A stretch of DNA of 64,000 bases, from contig NZ_KE384046.1 of assembly GCF_000423565.1 (NCBI RefSeq), positions 42,153 through 106,152 on the forward strand, written 5' to 3'. Made by a program: the position numbers and the translations under genes. This DNA is from Runella zeae DSM 19591 (GTDB taxonomy: Bacteria; Bacteroidota; Bacteroidia; Cytophagales; Spirosomataceae). A model generated the notes under the pieces. The model made no database searches and was not told the DNA's origin. It worked only from the letters and a program-made list of their open reading frames with translations. Shown here one piece after another: positions 24,328-31,745 of the stretch; the first letter of the stretch is position 1, and the number at the start of each line of letters is the position of its first letter.

Positions 24328-24759
24328 TTAGGCTAAACTGCGTAGCCAATACACCCCTACGGTAAATAGTACGCCCCATATCACCCCCCAAAGTAGCATA
24401 TGGCTGATGATTAAAAAACGGGATACCTTGAACGAAACGGCAATCAACGTACCACCAATGGGCGTAAAAAGCAGAGGAGTCAGCAAGGCAATCCCTGTGA
24501 TACCCGCCTTTTTCCAGACTTTGACAGCCATACGGGTACGCTTACTAAAAAGACGGGGTTTTTGAGAACGATAGCGTGCGATTAGGTTCTGAATAGCAGT
24601 CCCTAAAAATACAAACAAAACCACGCTCAGCATCATGCCAATGATGGTACAAAGGACGGTTTCCCACCATTCGAGTCCTAGGGCTACTCCCGTAACGGGG
24701 CCGGCAAAAAACTTCAACATACTCGCAATAATCACCGAACTGTATTTGGCCCAAGGCAT
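24328..24759 (-). CDS. Multi-span membrane protein of unknown function
   Basis: The 143-residue protein has about four membrane segments: YSSVIIASMLKFFAGPV, TVLCTIIGMMLSVVLFVFLG, GIALLTPLLFTPIGGTLIA and MLLWGVIWGVLFTVGVYWL, with a basic cytoplasmic loop (RYRSQKPRLFSKRTRMAVK) in the middle. The frame opens at 24858, but the nadA promoter region would then overlap, and the start at 24759 (MPWAKYSS) is more natural. The LLTPLLFTPIGG stretch recalls small-solute exporter-like proteins, but I cannot assign a family. Confidence 0.7.
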   Translation of the reverse strand: MPWAKYSSVIIASMLKFFAGPVTGVALGLEWWETVLCTIIGMMLSVVLFVFLGTAIQNLIARYRSQKPRLFSKRTRMAVKVWKKAGITGIALLTPLLFTPIGGTLIAVSFKVSRFLIISHMLLWGVIWGVLFTVGVYWLRSLA

Positions 24760-24864
24760 TAGAAGATGTGGTATTTTGTGAAACGAACGCTTGAAATAGA
24801 TGTTTGTATGGTAGATACCATCTAAAATCCCAAAGATACACTTAAATTCAAAAAACAATTTGTG

Positions 24865-24872
24865 TAAGTTTG
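24865..24872 (+). promoter_or_regulatory. -7 promoter element of nadA
   Basis: TAAGTTTG matches TAnnTTTG. The transcript would start near 24879 with a 13-base leader before the ATG at 24892. Confidence 0.55.
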
Positions 24873-24891
24873 AGCCAAATATCAGAAGCTA

Positions 24892-25890
24892 ATGGAAATC
24901 CTTGAACAAGTACAAAAATACGGCTATGTGCGCGAAACTGTCGCACCCGAGATTGACCTCGTTGCCGAAATCAACCGCCTGCGGAAAGAAAAAAACGCCG
25001 TCATATTGGCTCACTACTACGTAGATGGCGCCATTCAAGACCTTGCAGATTATATTGGCGATAGCTTGGGGCTTTCGCAGCAAGCCGCAAGTACGCCTGC
25101 CGATATGATTGTATTTTGCGGGGTTCACTTCATGGGAGAGACTGCCAAAATCCTCAGCCCTGAAAAAAAGGTGGTGATTCCTGACCTCAACGCAGGCTGC
25201 TCACTGGCCGATTCGGCACCAGCCGATAAGTTTGCGGCTTTCAAAGCCCAATACCCCGACCACCTCGTGCTTTCGTACATCAACTGCTCGGCCGAAATCA
25301 AAGCGCTTTCGGACATTATCGTGACTTCGTCGAATGCCGTAAAAATAGTAGAACAAATCCCTAAAGACCAGAAGCTTATCTTTGCACCTGATGCCAATTT
25401 GGGGCGCTATGTAGCCAAAAAAACGGGCCGTGATATGGTGCTTTGGGACGGTGCCTGTATCGTACACGTGGATATTTCGGAAGCAAAATTGAAAGCTTTG
25501 CGCGAAAAATACCCCAATGCTTTGCTCGTAGCCCACCCCGAATGTAAAGACAATATTTTGCTTCAAGCAGATTTTGTGGGCTCTACCACGGCTATTTTGA
25601 AGTTTGTGAGCGAAAGTCACCACGACGAATTTATCGTGGCGACCGAAGCGGGGATTTTGCATAAAATGAAACAAGCAGCAGCGGGTACGGGCAAAAAAAT
25701 CATCCCAGCACCCGCTACCGAAAACAATACTTGTGCTTGTAGCGAGTGTCCATACATGAAAATGAACACGGTCGAAAAGCTTTATAATTCACTCTTGTAC
25801 GAGCAACCCGAAATCACGGTTCCTGAAGACATCCGTCTCAAAGCCTATGATTCGGTAATGCGAATGCTAGAAATGAGCAAAAATTTGTAG
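24892..25890 (+). CDS. nadA: Quinolinate synthase A
   Basis: The 332-residue iron-sulfur enzyme condenses iminoaspartate with dihydroxyacetone phosphate to quinolinate in NAD biosynthesis. Visible are [35 protein letters not shown] (first cluster Cys), [36 protein letters not shown] and the C-terminal [15 protein letters not shown] containing the last cluster Cys and the CxxC typical of NadA. nadB and nadC are not in the window. The zeta-like gene begins one base after the stop, so it may be co-transcribed. Confidence 0.97.
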   Translation: MEILEQVQKYGYVRETVAPEIDLVAEINRLRKEKNAVILAHYYVDGAIQDLADYIGDSLGLSQQAASTPADMIVFCGVHFMGETAKILSPEKKVVIPDLNAGCSLADSAPADKFAAFKAQYPDHLVLSYINCSAEIKALSDIIVTSSNAVKIVEQIPKDQKLIFAPDANLGRYVAKKTGRDMVLWDGACIVHVDISEAKLKALREKYPNALLVAHPECKDNILLQADFVGSTTAILKFVSESHHDEFIVATEAGILHKMKQAAAGTGKKIIPAPATENNTCACSECPYMKMNTVEKLYNSLLYEQPEITVPEDIRLKAYDSVMRMLEMSKNL

Positions 25891-25891
25891 A

Positions 25892-26473
25892 ATGCCTAGC
25901 TTGTATATCATTGCAGGCCCCAATGGAGCAGGAAAGACTACGGCGGCTTCAACTATTTTGCCAGAAATGCTTAATTGTAAGGAGTTTGTTAATGCAGATA
26001 ATATAGCCGCAGGACTTTCTCCATTCAATCCAGAAGGAGTAGCGTTTGAGGCGGGGAGAATTATGCTCCAACGAATACGTTATTTACTATCAATACACGA
26101 AGAATTTGCATTTGAAACAACTTTGGCTAGCAAGACTTACATCTCTTTGTTAAGAGAAGCGCAATTACTAGGGTATAGGGTTGTTTTGGCGTTTTTCTGG
26201 TTACCTTCTTTTGCTATGGCTGTTGAACGGGTAAAGCAGCGAGTTATAGAAGGTGGGCACCATATTCCATCTGATGTAGTAAAACGGCGTTATCAAAGAG
26301 GACTTGAGAATCTATTTCATTTGTTTATTCCAGTATGTGATCATTGGGTTCTTATTGATAACTCAAATTTGACTCCACAAATAATTGCAAATGGGGATAA
26401 AAATGGGAGTGTAGAGGTGCTTAATAAGCTAATCTGGGAACAAATCATTAACCAAATCAATAAAAATGAATAG
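25892..26473 (+). CDS. Zeta-toxin-like P-loop kinase
   Basis: The 193-residue protein has Walker A IAGPNGAGKTTAA (residues 7-19), VNADNIAAGLSPF and FAFETTLASKTY, the pattern of the zeta-toxin/COG4185 group of predicted P-loop kinases. Zeta toxins phosphorylate UDP-N-acetylglucosamine; whether this chromosomal relative does so is unknown. A 53-codon gene overlaps its last 8 bases and may encode its partner. The gene looks more AT-rich than nadA directly upstream, one base away, which suggests acquisition. Confidence 0.85.
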   Translation: MPSLYIIAGPNGAGKTTAASTILPEMLNCKEFVNADNIAAGLSPFNPEGVAFEAGRIMLQRIRYLLSIHEEFAFETTLASKTYISLLREAQLLGYRVVLAFFWLPSFAMAVERVKQRVIEGGHHIPSDVVKRRYQRGLENLFHLFIPVCDHWVLIDNSNLTPQIIANGDKNGSVEVLNKLIWEQIINQINKNE

Positions 26474-26627
26474 TAAGGAGTTGTCTGAAAAAATCTTGAC
26501 AGGTACCGAAAAGTCACTGAACTTACTGGTACGAAAAAAAGCATTTTTTGGTCAGTCGTTTGTAGTTGCTGATGAAAAAGGTGGTGTTAGCCGCATATCT
26601 GCTAAGCAACTTTTAAAAAAGAAATAA
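26466..26627 (+). CDS. Small protein overlapping the zeta-like kinase gene, possible partner
   Basis: ATG at 26466 lies inside the end of the kinase gene (8-base overlap) and opens a 53-codon frame. The protein begins MNSKELSEKILTGTEKSL and ends GGVSRISAKQLLKKK, with a predicted helix followed by a short beta region (FVVADEKGGVSRIS). Similar short proteins with an N-terminal 'ELSEKILxGxxxSxxxL' helix are found next to COG4185 kinases, so it may be the neutralising or stabilising partner. The overlap implies coupled translation. No DNA-binding motif is evident. Confidence 0.65.
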   Translation: MNSKELSEKILTGTEKSLNLLVRKKAFFGQSFVVADEKGGVSRISAKQLLKKK

Positions 26628-26662
26628 AGGAATTTATATTTTAACTAATCAAATACTGATTA

Positions 26663-27559
26663 ATGAAACCCACCCTTTTAATCCTTGCCGCAGGAATGGG
26701 CAGCCGCTATGGCGGTATCAAACAGCTCGATCAGTTTGGCCCCAACGGCGAAACCATCATTGATTATTCTCTTTATGATGCCATCCGTGCTGGTTTTGGC
26801 AAAGTAGTGTTTATCATCCGCGAAGAACTACGCAATGATTTTGAAGAAGTGTTTGGCCCCAAACTCCAAGGAAAAATAGACTACGACTACGCCATCCAAG
26901 GTTTTCAGAGCTATGTGCCTGAGGCATTGGGCCAAATCGAACGTGCCAAGCCGTGGGGAACAGGCCACGCCATGCTATGCGCTTGGCAGCAGACCGATAC
27001 GCCTTTTGCGATTATCAATGCCGATGACTTTTATGGGTTGGAAGCTTTTGAATTAGTGGCTGATTTCTTAAAAAATAGCACCGACGATACTGAGCATACC
27101 TTGATTGCGTACGAAGTCAAAAAGACCTTGTCCGAAAATGGAACCGTATCAAGAGGGGTGTGTGAAGTGAATGACAGTGGCTATCTCGACGTAGTGACGG
27201 AGCGTACCAAGATATTTCCGCAAGAAGACAAAATCTTCTTTGAAGAAAACGGCGACCTGACCGAACTTACGCCCGAAACGCCCGTTTCGATGAATTTTTG
27301 GGGCTTTAAGCCTTCGGTATTTCCGATTACGGAGGCATTGTTTACCGAATACGCCCACCAAAACTACAATGCTCCCAAAGCCGAATTTTATATCCCAGTA
27401 GTGGCTACGCACCTTATCAAAAGTGGCGCCGGACGTTTGAAAGTGATTCCGAATGCTTCGGAGTGGTTTGGGGTGACTTATCCCGAAGACAAGCCTACCG
27501 TACAGGCAGCCCTCCAAAAACTACACGAAGCTGGCAAATATCCCGATCGGTTGTGGTAA
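26663..27559 (+). CDS. Nucleotidyltransferase family protein
   Basis: The 298-residue protein has the nucleotidyltransferase signature LAAGMGSRYGGIKQLDQFGPNGE at 8-30 and the metal site IINADDFYG near 115, the pattern of sugar-phosphate nucleotidylyltransferases. The insert with GTGHAMLCAW matches the sugar-1-phosphate group more than the RNA enzymes. It has no hexapeptide acyltransferase tail. Substrate cannot be deduced; glycan genes are not adjacent. It is followed at once by a palindromic repeat. Confidence 0.85.
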   Translation: MKPTLLILAAGMGSRYGGIKQLDQFGPNGETIIDYSLYDAIRAGFGKVVFIIREELRNDFEEVFGPKLQGKIDYDYAIQGFQSYVPEALGQIERAKPWGTGHAMLCAWQQTDTPFAIINADDFYGLEAFELVADFLKNSTDDTEHTLIAYEVKKTLSENGTVSRGVCEVNDSGYLDVVTERTKIFPQEDKIFFEENGDLTELTPETPVSMNFWGFKPSVFPITEALFTEYAHQNYNAPKAEFYIPVVATHLIKSGAGRLKVIPNASEWFGVTYPEDKPTVQAALQKLHEAGKYPDRLW

Positions 27560-27569
27560 GAACACACAG

Positions 27570-27662
27570 TTGTTATGCCGCCTTGTTATGCCGTCTTGTC
27601 ATGCCGTAGGCATCTACAATCAACCTAATTTATGCTGACTTTAGATGCCTACGGCATGACAA
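27570..27662. repeat. palindromic element with three 13-bp direct repeats
   Basis: The motif TTGTTATGCCG (or TTGTCATGCCG) starts at 27570, 27583 and 27596, exactly 13 bp apart. The third copy is the start of a perfect 21-bp inverted repeat (27596-27616 and 27642-27662) around a 25-base loop. The core GCCGTAGGCATC is itself nearly palindromic. This looks like a REP-type element with an expanded left arm, between the nucleotidyltransferase gene and yidD. Confidence 0.8.
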
Positions 27663-27679
27663 AGTAACTATTCATTGTT

Positions 27680-27889
27680 ATGAAAACCATCCTCGTCTTT
27701 TTAGTAAGAGCCTATCAGGTGATGTTGTCGCCTTATTTGCCTAACTCTTGCCGTTATACGCCTACGTGCTCGCAGTATATGATTGAGGCGGTACAAAAAC
27801 ACGGGGCATTCAAAGGGGGCTGGATGGGTCTCAAGCGCATTGGCCGCTGTCATCCTTGGGGTGGGCATGGGCATGACCCTGTGCCGTAG
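27680..27889 (+). CDS. yidD: Membrane protein insertion efficiency factor YidD
   Basis: The 69-residue protein has the UPF0161/YidD pattern: [28 protein letters not shown], then [24 protein letters not shown] at the end. The protein is a small amphipathic membrane-associated helper of YidC. In many bacteria it sits in the rnpA-yidC cluster; here it is 11 kb away from yidC, as in other Bacteroidota. Confidence 0.95.
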   Translation: MKTILVFLVRAYQVMLSPYLPNSCRYTPTCSQYMIEAVQKHGAFKGGWMGLKRIGRCHPWGGHGHDPVP

Positions 27890-27913
27890 TTTCTTATTTT
27901 TAAGCCACTAACT

Positions 27914-28393
27914 ATGAAATATCCGCGTAAACTTTCTTCAGGAGTCAACAATACCGTCATTGTTTTGTCAGACACTGAGGTAGCCAAACTGTATCTGAAA
28001 GATACGCGCTCTGATATTGGGTCGGAGGCTGAGAAGATGAAATATGCTAATGGTATTAATGGATTGGTGGTCAGATTTGTAAGGTTGGATTATGACGAAA
28101 GTTTACAGGCCGAAATGCTCGTAATGGAGCGCATTCGTCCGATAGATTATCGTGCTTATGAAGTCGAAATACGCGAACTCTGGTTAGATGTATTTGAAGA
28201 TGGACTCCGGGCTCTTCATCAAGCAGGGTTTGTGCATCGCGACCTCAAGCGCCCCTCTGATATAGGCGGTTTATTGTTTGACAATATCTTACTTACCGAA
28301 CAGGGCTTGCGCCTCATCGACGTGGGGATTTCGGCACTGCGCTCACAAGTAGGTTTGAAAATTTTTGAAAAGTACGTAGATGCCGAATTGTAA
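27914..28393 (+). CDS. Miniature protein-kinase-like protein
   Basis: The 159-residue protein resembles the core of a Ser/Thr kinase. It has VNNTVIVLSDTEVAKLYLK with the presumed ATP-binding Lys, a Glu-bearing region, LVMERIRPIDYR as hinge, then VHRDLKRPSDIGGLLFDN where the HRD catalytic Asp and the metal-binding Asn are separated by about eight extra residues, and LIDVG in place of DFG. It stops right after the activation-segment start, so it lacks most of the C-lobe. It may be an active small kinase like RIO/Bud32-type proteins or a pseudokinase. It starts 24 bases after yidD. Confidence 0.75.
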   Translation: MKYPRKLSSGVNNTVIVLSDTEVAKLYLKDTRSDIGSEAEKMKYANGINGLVVRFVRLDYDESLQAEMLVMERIRPIDYRAYEVEIRELWLDVFEDGLRALHQAGFVHRDLKRPSDIGGLLFDNILLTEQGLRLIDVGISALRSQVGLKIFEKYVDAEL

Positions 28394-28475
28394 GAAATGC
28401 AGCAGTTTAGAACCTATTTCTTAAACAGATAGTATCTCTTGGGCGAATATTGGTTATGCAAAAGAGATTTTTGCG

Positions 28476-28483
28476 TAGTTTTG
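28476..28483 (+). promoter_or_regulatory. -7 promoter element of the AAA ATPase/TOPRIM-like pair
   Basis: TAGTTTTG matches TAnnTTTG, with a TTG at 28450-28452 as a possible -33 element 23 bases upstream. Transcription would start near 28490. The next promoter-like site downstream is at 31283, so the transcript may run through nuoH. Confidence 0.6.
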
Positions 28484-28511
28484 GGCTAGTGATAAGCACA
28501 ACATCTGACGA

Positions 28512-29570
28512 ATGATACGGCGTATTGACATTGAAAATTTTAAGAGCCTTAAAAATATTACCCTTGATCTACAAAGAGTAAATGTTTTGATTGGCCCTAA
28601 TAATTCAGGAAAAACGAACGTATTGAATGCTATCGAACTTTCTTTGAACCATGAGAAGGTGAAGCAATTGGGTCAAAATGAAAAATCTCGATTATTATAT
28701 AAATTTGGGCATAACAATATTCCCAAAATAATCATCGATTTTAGTCTTCCTGATTTGGGCGATACTCTTCAGCTAGAAGTTACTATCTTTCCTTTAAAAA
28801 TACCCCAAATTAAGTTTAATACAAACCGTCCCTTGATACAGTCTAGCTTTGAAAAGCATTACAAGAGCGCGAGGGTTTATTCAATCAATACGCATTACCT
28901 CACCAAATCTTATCCCCTTTTACCCGGTAATGAGCTTGTGCATAGCGATGCGGCTAATTTGGTCGCTTTCCTAGATTTTTTACGAGACCATCATCCTGAC
29001 GTATTCCAAAATATTCAACGGGATTTGACAAACTGTATCCCCGAAATTACCCAGATTAGGTTTGACAACGTCAACCCGACCGAAGAAGAAATAAGAAAAT
29101 TTGGTGATAAAACTTTTAAGAAGATTGGTCTTTTCAGCCAAGATACGCAACAAATATTTTGGTCAGAGGAGCTATCAGAAGGAATATTATACCTTTTAGC
29201 GTTATTGTGTATTATCCATCAGCCTCATCCTCCTAGATTGTTGTTGTTGGAAGAACCTGAAAGAGGCATTCATCCACGACGAATCAAAGAAGTTATCGGT
29301 TTTTTGAAGCAATTGGCCTATCAACGCGATATTCAAATTATTTTAACAACTCACAGCCCCCTTGTTTTGGACGAATTTGCGGAGACACCTGAAAGCGTTT
29401 TTGTTTTTGATAAGGATGCAGAAGGAGCTAGTACTGTCAATAATTTGCAAAAAGATGTCATTGAGCCTTATTATCAAAAATGCTCAGAAAAAGGGATTGT
29501 GCCTCATAATTATACAGATGCTTTGGGCGACAATTGGACGATAGGGTTTTTAGGAGGGGTTCCAAAATGA
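28512..29570 (+). CDS. AAA15/OLD-type ATPase, possible defence protein
   Basis: The 352-residue ATPase begins MIRRIDIENFKSLKNITLDL and has Walker A GPNNSGKT (28-35), an ABC-like signature SEELSEGILYLLAL, Walker B LLLLEEPERGIHP and a switch His in ILTTHSPLVLDEF. This is the RecF/SMC-like AAA15 group used by many anti-phage systems (OLD, PARIS AriA, RloA-type), but also by other proteins. It ends with about 60 residues after the switch and lacks its own nuclease domain; the downstream gene supplies a TOPRIM-like protein and overlaps by 4 bases. Base composition is clearly more AT-rich than nuoH downstream. Confidence 0.85.
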   Translation: MIRRIDIENFKSLKNITLDLQRVNVLIGPNNSGKTNVLNAIELSLNHEKVKQLGQNEKSRLLYKFGHNNIPKIIIDFSLPDLGDTLQLEVTIFPLKIPQIKFNTNRPLIQSSFEKHYKSARVYSINTHYLTKSYPLLPGNELVHSDAANLVAFLDFLRDHHPDVFQNIQRDLTNCIPEITQIRFDNVNPTEEEIRKFGDKTFKKIGLFSQDTQQIFWSEELSEGILYLLALLCIIHQPHPPRLLLLEEPERGIHPRRIKEVIGFLKQLAYQRDIQIILTTHSPLVLDEFAETPESVFVFDKDAEGASTVNNLQKDVIEPYYQKCSEKGIVPHNYTDALGDNWTIGFLGGVPK

Positions 29571-30148
29571 AGACATTAAAATATGGGTTTTATGGAGAAG
29601 ATGATGCTCAAAAGATATTTCTTACAAATTATTTGAAGCAGCTTTCACAGGTAAAATTTGAGCTAGACGAAGAGTTCTGTAATAGGTTTAGAGCGCGTAA
29701 TAAAAAACAAGTGGATGAAAAATTTAGAGAAGTGAGTGAGCAAGGTCTTCTTTGGTATCAGCATGATGTCTTTTTTGTAGGTAGAGATTTAGACAGTCAT
29801 TCAAGCAATGACTATGAGCTTAAGTTTGAGTGGTTTAGGCAGCGTTCATCCCATTCTCCCAAAATACTCTTTATGATTCCCGTTCAGTGTATAGAGCATT
29901 GGTTATGGTATCTTAAAGTAAAGCAGGATAATCCGCATTCTACAAAGAATGAGACGCTTGAAACAAAGCCAAGATACGACGCAAAAACCGCCGTTTATGG
30001 AATCCCCGAAGCTGTCAATGCCATTTCTAATCCTACTGTGGATCATCTTACTCGGCATTTTGACATTGACTGGTTAGATAGCCGCTCGAAAAGTTTTCGT
30101 CATTTTCATAAACAAATACAATCATTTTTAGAAAACAAATTGGATTAG
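29567..30148 (+). CDS. TOPRIM-like protein (DUF4276/RloB-like), partner of the AAA ATPase
   Basis: The 193-residue protein starts MKTLKYGFYGEDDAQKIFL; the ATG overlaps the ATPase stop as ATGA. An acidic residue set fits a small TOPRIM fold: Glu11 in the first loop (YGEDDAQ), Asp74 and Asp76 in FVGRDLDSH, and Glu110 in IPVQCIEHWLWYL, the last typical of DUF4276/RloB proteins. TOPRIM domains paired with AAA15 ATPases act as toxic nucleases in systems such as PARIS. The assignment rests on motif pattern only. The stop is 3 bases before nuoH. Confidence 0.7.
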   Translation: MKTLKYGFYGEDDAQKIFLTNYLKQLSQVKFELDEEFCNRFRARNKKQVDEKFREVSEQGLLWYQHDVFFVGRDLDSHSSNDYELKFEWFRQRSSHSPKILFMIPVQCIEHWLWYLKVKQDNPHSTKNETLETKPRYDAKTAVYGIPEAVNAISNPTVDHLTRHFDIDWLDSRSKSFRHFHKQIQSFLENKLD

Positions 30149-30151
30149 TCC

Positions 30152-31237
30152 ATGCCTTTCACGCTTCCTATATTTTTGGTCATGGCTCTTTCATCGGTGG
30201 TGGTGGGGGTCTATCTCGAACGCAAAATCTCGGCCTTCATCCAAGACCGACTTGGCCCTATGGAAGTGGGAAAATGGGGCTTACTACAACTCGTGGCTGA
30301 TTTGCTAAAACTACTTCAAAAAGAAGACATAGTACCCGCCGCCGCCGACCGCAAACTTTTCTTGATTGCGCCTTTGGTGATTTTTACGGCTATTTTTGCG
30401 GGCTATGCAGTCTTGCCATTAAGTCCTGATTTACAGGGTTCTACTACGGCAGTGGGGATTTTTTATTTGCTTACGATTATCTCCGTAGATGTCATTGGTA
30501 TTTTGATGGCAGGCTGGGGTTCTAACAACAAATTTGCACTTTTTGGAGCGGTACGTTCGGTCGCGCAGATAGTATCTTACGAAATTCCGCTGGGATTGGT
30601 CATACTATGCGTCGTCATGACCGCCCAAACCCTCGACTTACAGACGATTAGTTATCAACAAGGGCTTTACTCAGAAGAAACGGTCTATCTTTTTGGTCTC
30701 AAGTCCTTGGGAATTGACATCACGGGGATTGGGGGTTTTTTGAGCTGGAATATCATCAAAAGTCCTTTTTTGTTGATTGCTTACATTGTGTTTTTTATCA
30801 CCACGCTGGCCGAATGCAATCGTGCCCCTTTTGATATTCCCGAAGGTGAGTCAGAATTAGTAGGAGGGTTTCATACCGAATATTCAGGAATGCGCTGGGC
30901 GCTGCTGTTTTTGTCCGAATACGCCATGATGTTGCTTGTGTCGTTGTTGGGAGCTATTTTGTTTTTGGGAAGCTGGAATACACCCCTACCCAACATCGGC
31001 CCGCTACGCCTTGCCGACTGGACGAGTGGCGCTCCTGGTACCATTTGGGGCAATGTCACGGGTGCTTTTTGGCTGATTTTCAAGGCTGGAATTGCCATTT
31101 TGATACAAATGTGGGTACGTTGGACCTTCCCCCGTTTGAGGGTAGATCAGCTCATGTTTTTGTGCTGGAAAGTACTTACACCTGTGGCGTTGATTCTCTT
31201 TCTTATCTGCGGAATTTGGCGCTTGTTGATGGTTTAA
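30152..31237 (+). CDS. nuoH: NADH-quinone oxidoreductase subunit H (orphan)
   Basis: The 361-residue membrane protein matches NuoH of complex I, which contributes to the quinone site. Visible are LERKISAFIQDRLGPMEVGKWGLLQLVADLLKLL, GAVRSVAQIVSYEIPLGL, TTLAECNRAPFDIPEGESELVGGFHTEYSGMRW and WVRWTFPRLRVDQLMFLCWK, all hallmark NuoH stretches. About eight membrane segments. No other nuo gene lies in the window, although they normally form one operon. It starts 3 bases after the TOPRIM-like gene, so a defence-like pair appears to have landed directly before it. Confidence 0.95.
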   Translation: MPFTLPIFLVMALSSVVVGVYLERKISAFIQDRLGPMEVGKWGLLQLVADLLKLLQKEDIVPAAADRKLFLIAPLVIFTAIFAGYAVLPLSPDLQGSTTAVGIFYLLTIISVDVIGILMAGWGSNNKFALFGAVRSVAQIVSYEIPLGLVILCVVMTAQTLDLQTISYQQGLYSEETVYLFGLKSLGIDITGIGGFLSWNIIKSPFLLIAYIVFFITTLAECNRAPFDIPEGESELVGGFHTEYSGMRWALLFLSEYAMMLLVSLLGAILFLGSWNTPLPNIGPLRLADWTSGAPGTIWGNVTGAFWLIFKAGIAILIQMWVRWTFPRLRVDQLMFLCWKVLTPVALILFLICGIWRLLMV

Positions 31238-31282
31238 AAAATAAATCCAACAAAAAATTGGAATTTTAAAAATACTTTTTTC

Positions 31283-31290
31283 TACTTTTG
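31283..31290 (+). promoter_or_regulatory. -7 promoter element of the tandem leader region
   Basis: TACTTTTG matches TAnnTTTG. Transcription would start near 31297 and run into the first leader ORF (31319), the first terminator and onward to the PcfJ-like gene. Confidence 0.6.
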
Positions 31291-31318
31291 TGGCGTCAAA
31301 CTAAACAAAACACGTCCG

Positions 31319-31414
31319 ATGCTTTTTACTTCCTATGACATACTGAGCACCACCGCCACCGCGAGAACTCGTGGGTGCAGGGGGCATATAGGAGTCGATT
31401 GTGACGTATTTTAG
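31319..31414 (+). CDS. Leader peptide 1 of a putative attenuator
   Basis: The 31-codon ORF begins about 22 bases after the predicted transcription start and contains a Thr/Ala/Arg-rich stretch (STTATARTRG). GGAGTCG at 31391-31397, about 15 bases before the stop, is complementary to CGACTCC at 31444-31450 in the left arm of the following terminator. That gives mutually exclusive antiterminator and terminator hairpins, as in ribosome-mediated attenuation. The peptide itself is unlikely to be functional. Confidence 0.5.
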   Translation: MLFTSYDILSTTATARTRGCRGHIGVDCDVF

Positions 31415-31440
31415 GTAGCTATCAAACCTCAAAATATACC

Positions 31441-31468
31441 GCCCGACTCCCCTGAGTCGGGCTTTTTA
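31441..31468 (+). terminator. Terminator/attenuator 1
   Basis: A perfect 9-bp GC-rich stem (GCCCGACTC / GAGTCGGGC) with a 4-base loop is followed by TTTTT. Its left arm can alternatively pair with 31391-31397. Confidence 0.88.
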
Positions 31469-31500
31469 TTGACTGAATCACCCCCAATACAATCAAAATC

Positions 31501-31647
31501 ATGAACAATTTATTCATTCACATCCCTATCCCGTCCGATTCGTATGCTTCGTGGCAGCAGTGTATCTCGTGGGGATTGGTGTGTGATACGGCAACCAAGG
31601 TTGCAAAAAATATGATTCTGGAGGTCCGAATACAAGTGGATAGGTAG
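31501..31647 (+). CDS. Leader peptide 2 of a putative attenuator, or small protein
   Basis: The 48-codon ORF starts MNNLFIHIPIPSDSY and includes two Trp and two Cys codons (ASWQQCISWGLVC). CTGGAGGTC at 31618-31626 lies about 18 bases before the stop and is complementary at eight of nine positions to GACCTGCAG at 31677-31685 in the next terminator. The arrangement repeats that of leader 1. It could also be a remnant of a longer protein; I recognise no family. Confidence 0.45.
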   Translation: MNNLFIHIPIPSDSYASWQQCISWGLVCDTATKVAKNMILEVRIQVDR

Positions 31648-31671
31648 TGTCAGCGATACTCCCTTCACTTA

Positions 31672-31707
31672 CCCCCGACCTGCAGATGAGCAAGTCGGGG
31701 GTTTTTG
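31672..31707 (+). terminator. Terminator/attenuator 2
   Basis: The stem CCCCCGACCTGC / GCAAGTCGGGGG has one mismatch and is followed by TTTTT. It ends 39 bases before the PcfJ-like start codon, which makes the ORF extension upstream of 31746 unlikely to be translated. Confidence 0.88.
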
Positions 31708-31745
31708 TTTTTAGGCTGTTGGTAGTCAATAATTTTAACAAAGAA

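Noticed and set aside
28394..28405. AAGAAATGCAGC just after a stop codon, also at about 52850
   Set aside because: A 12-bp match in two places with nothing else shared around it; too short to call a repeat family.
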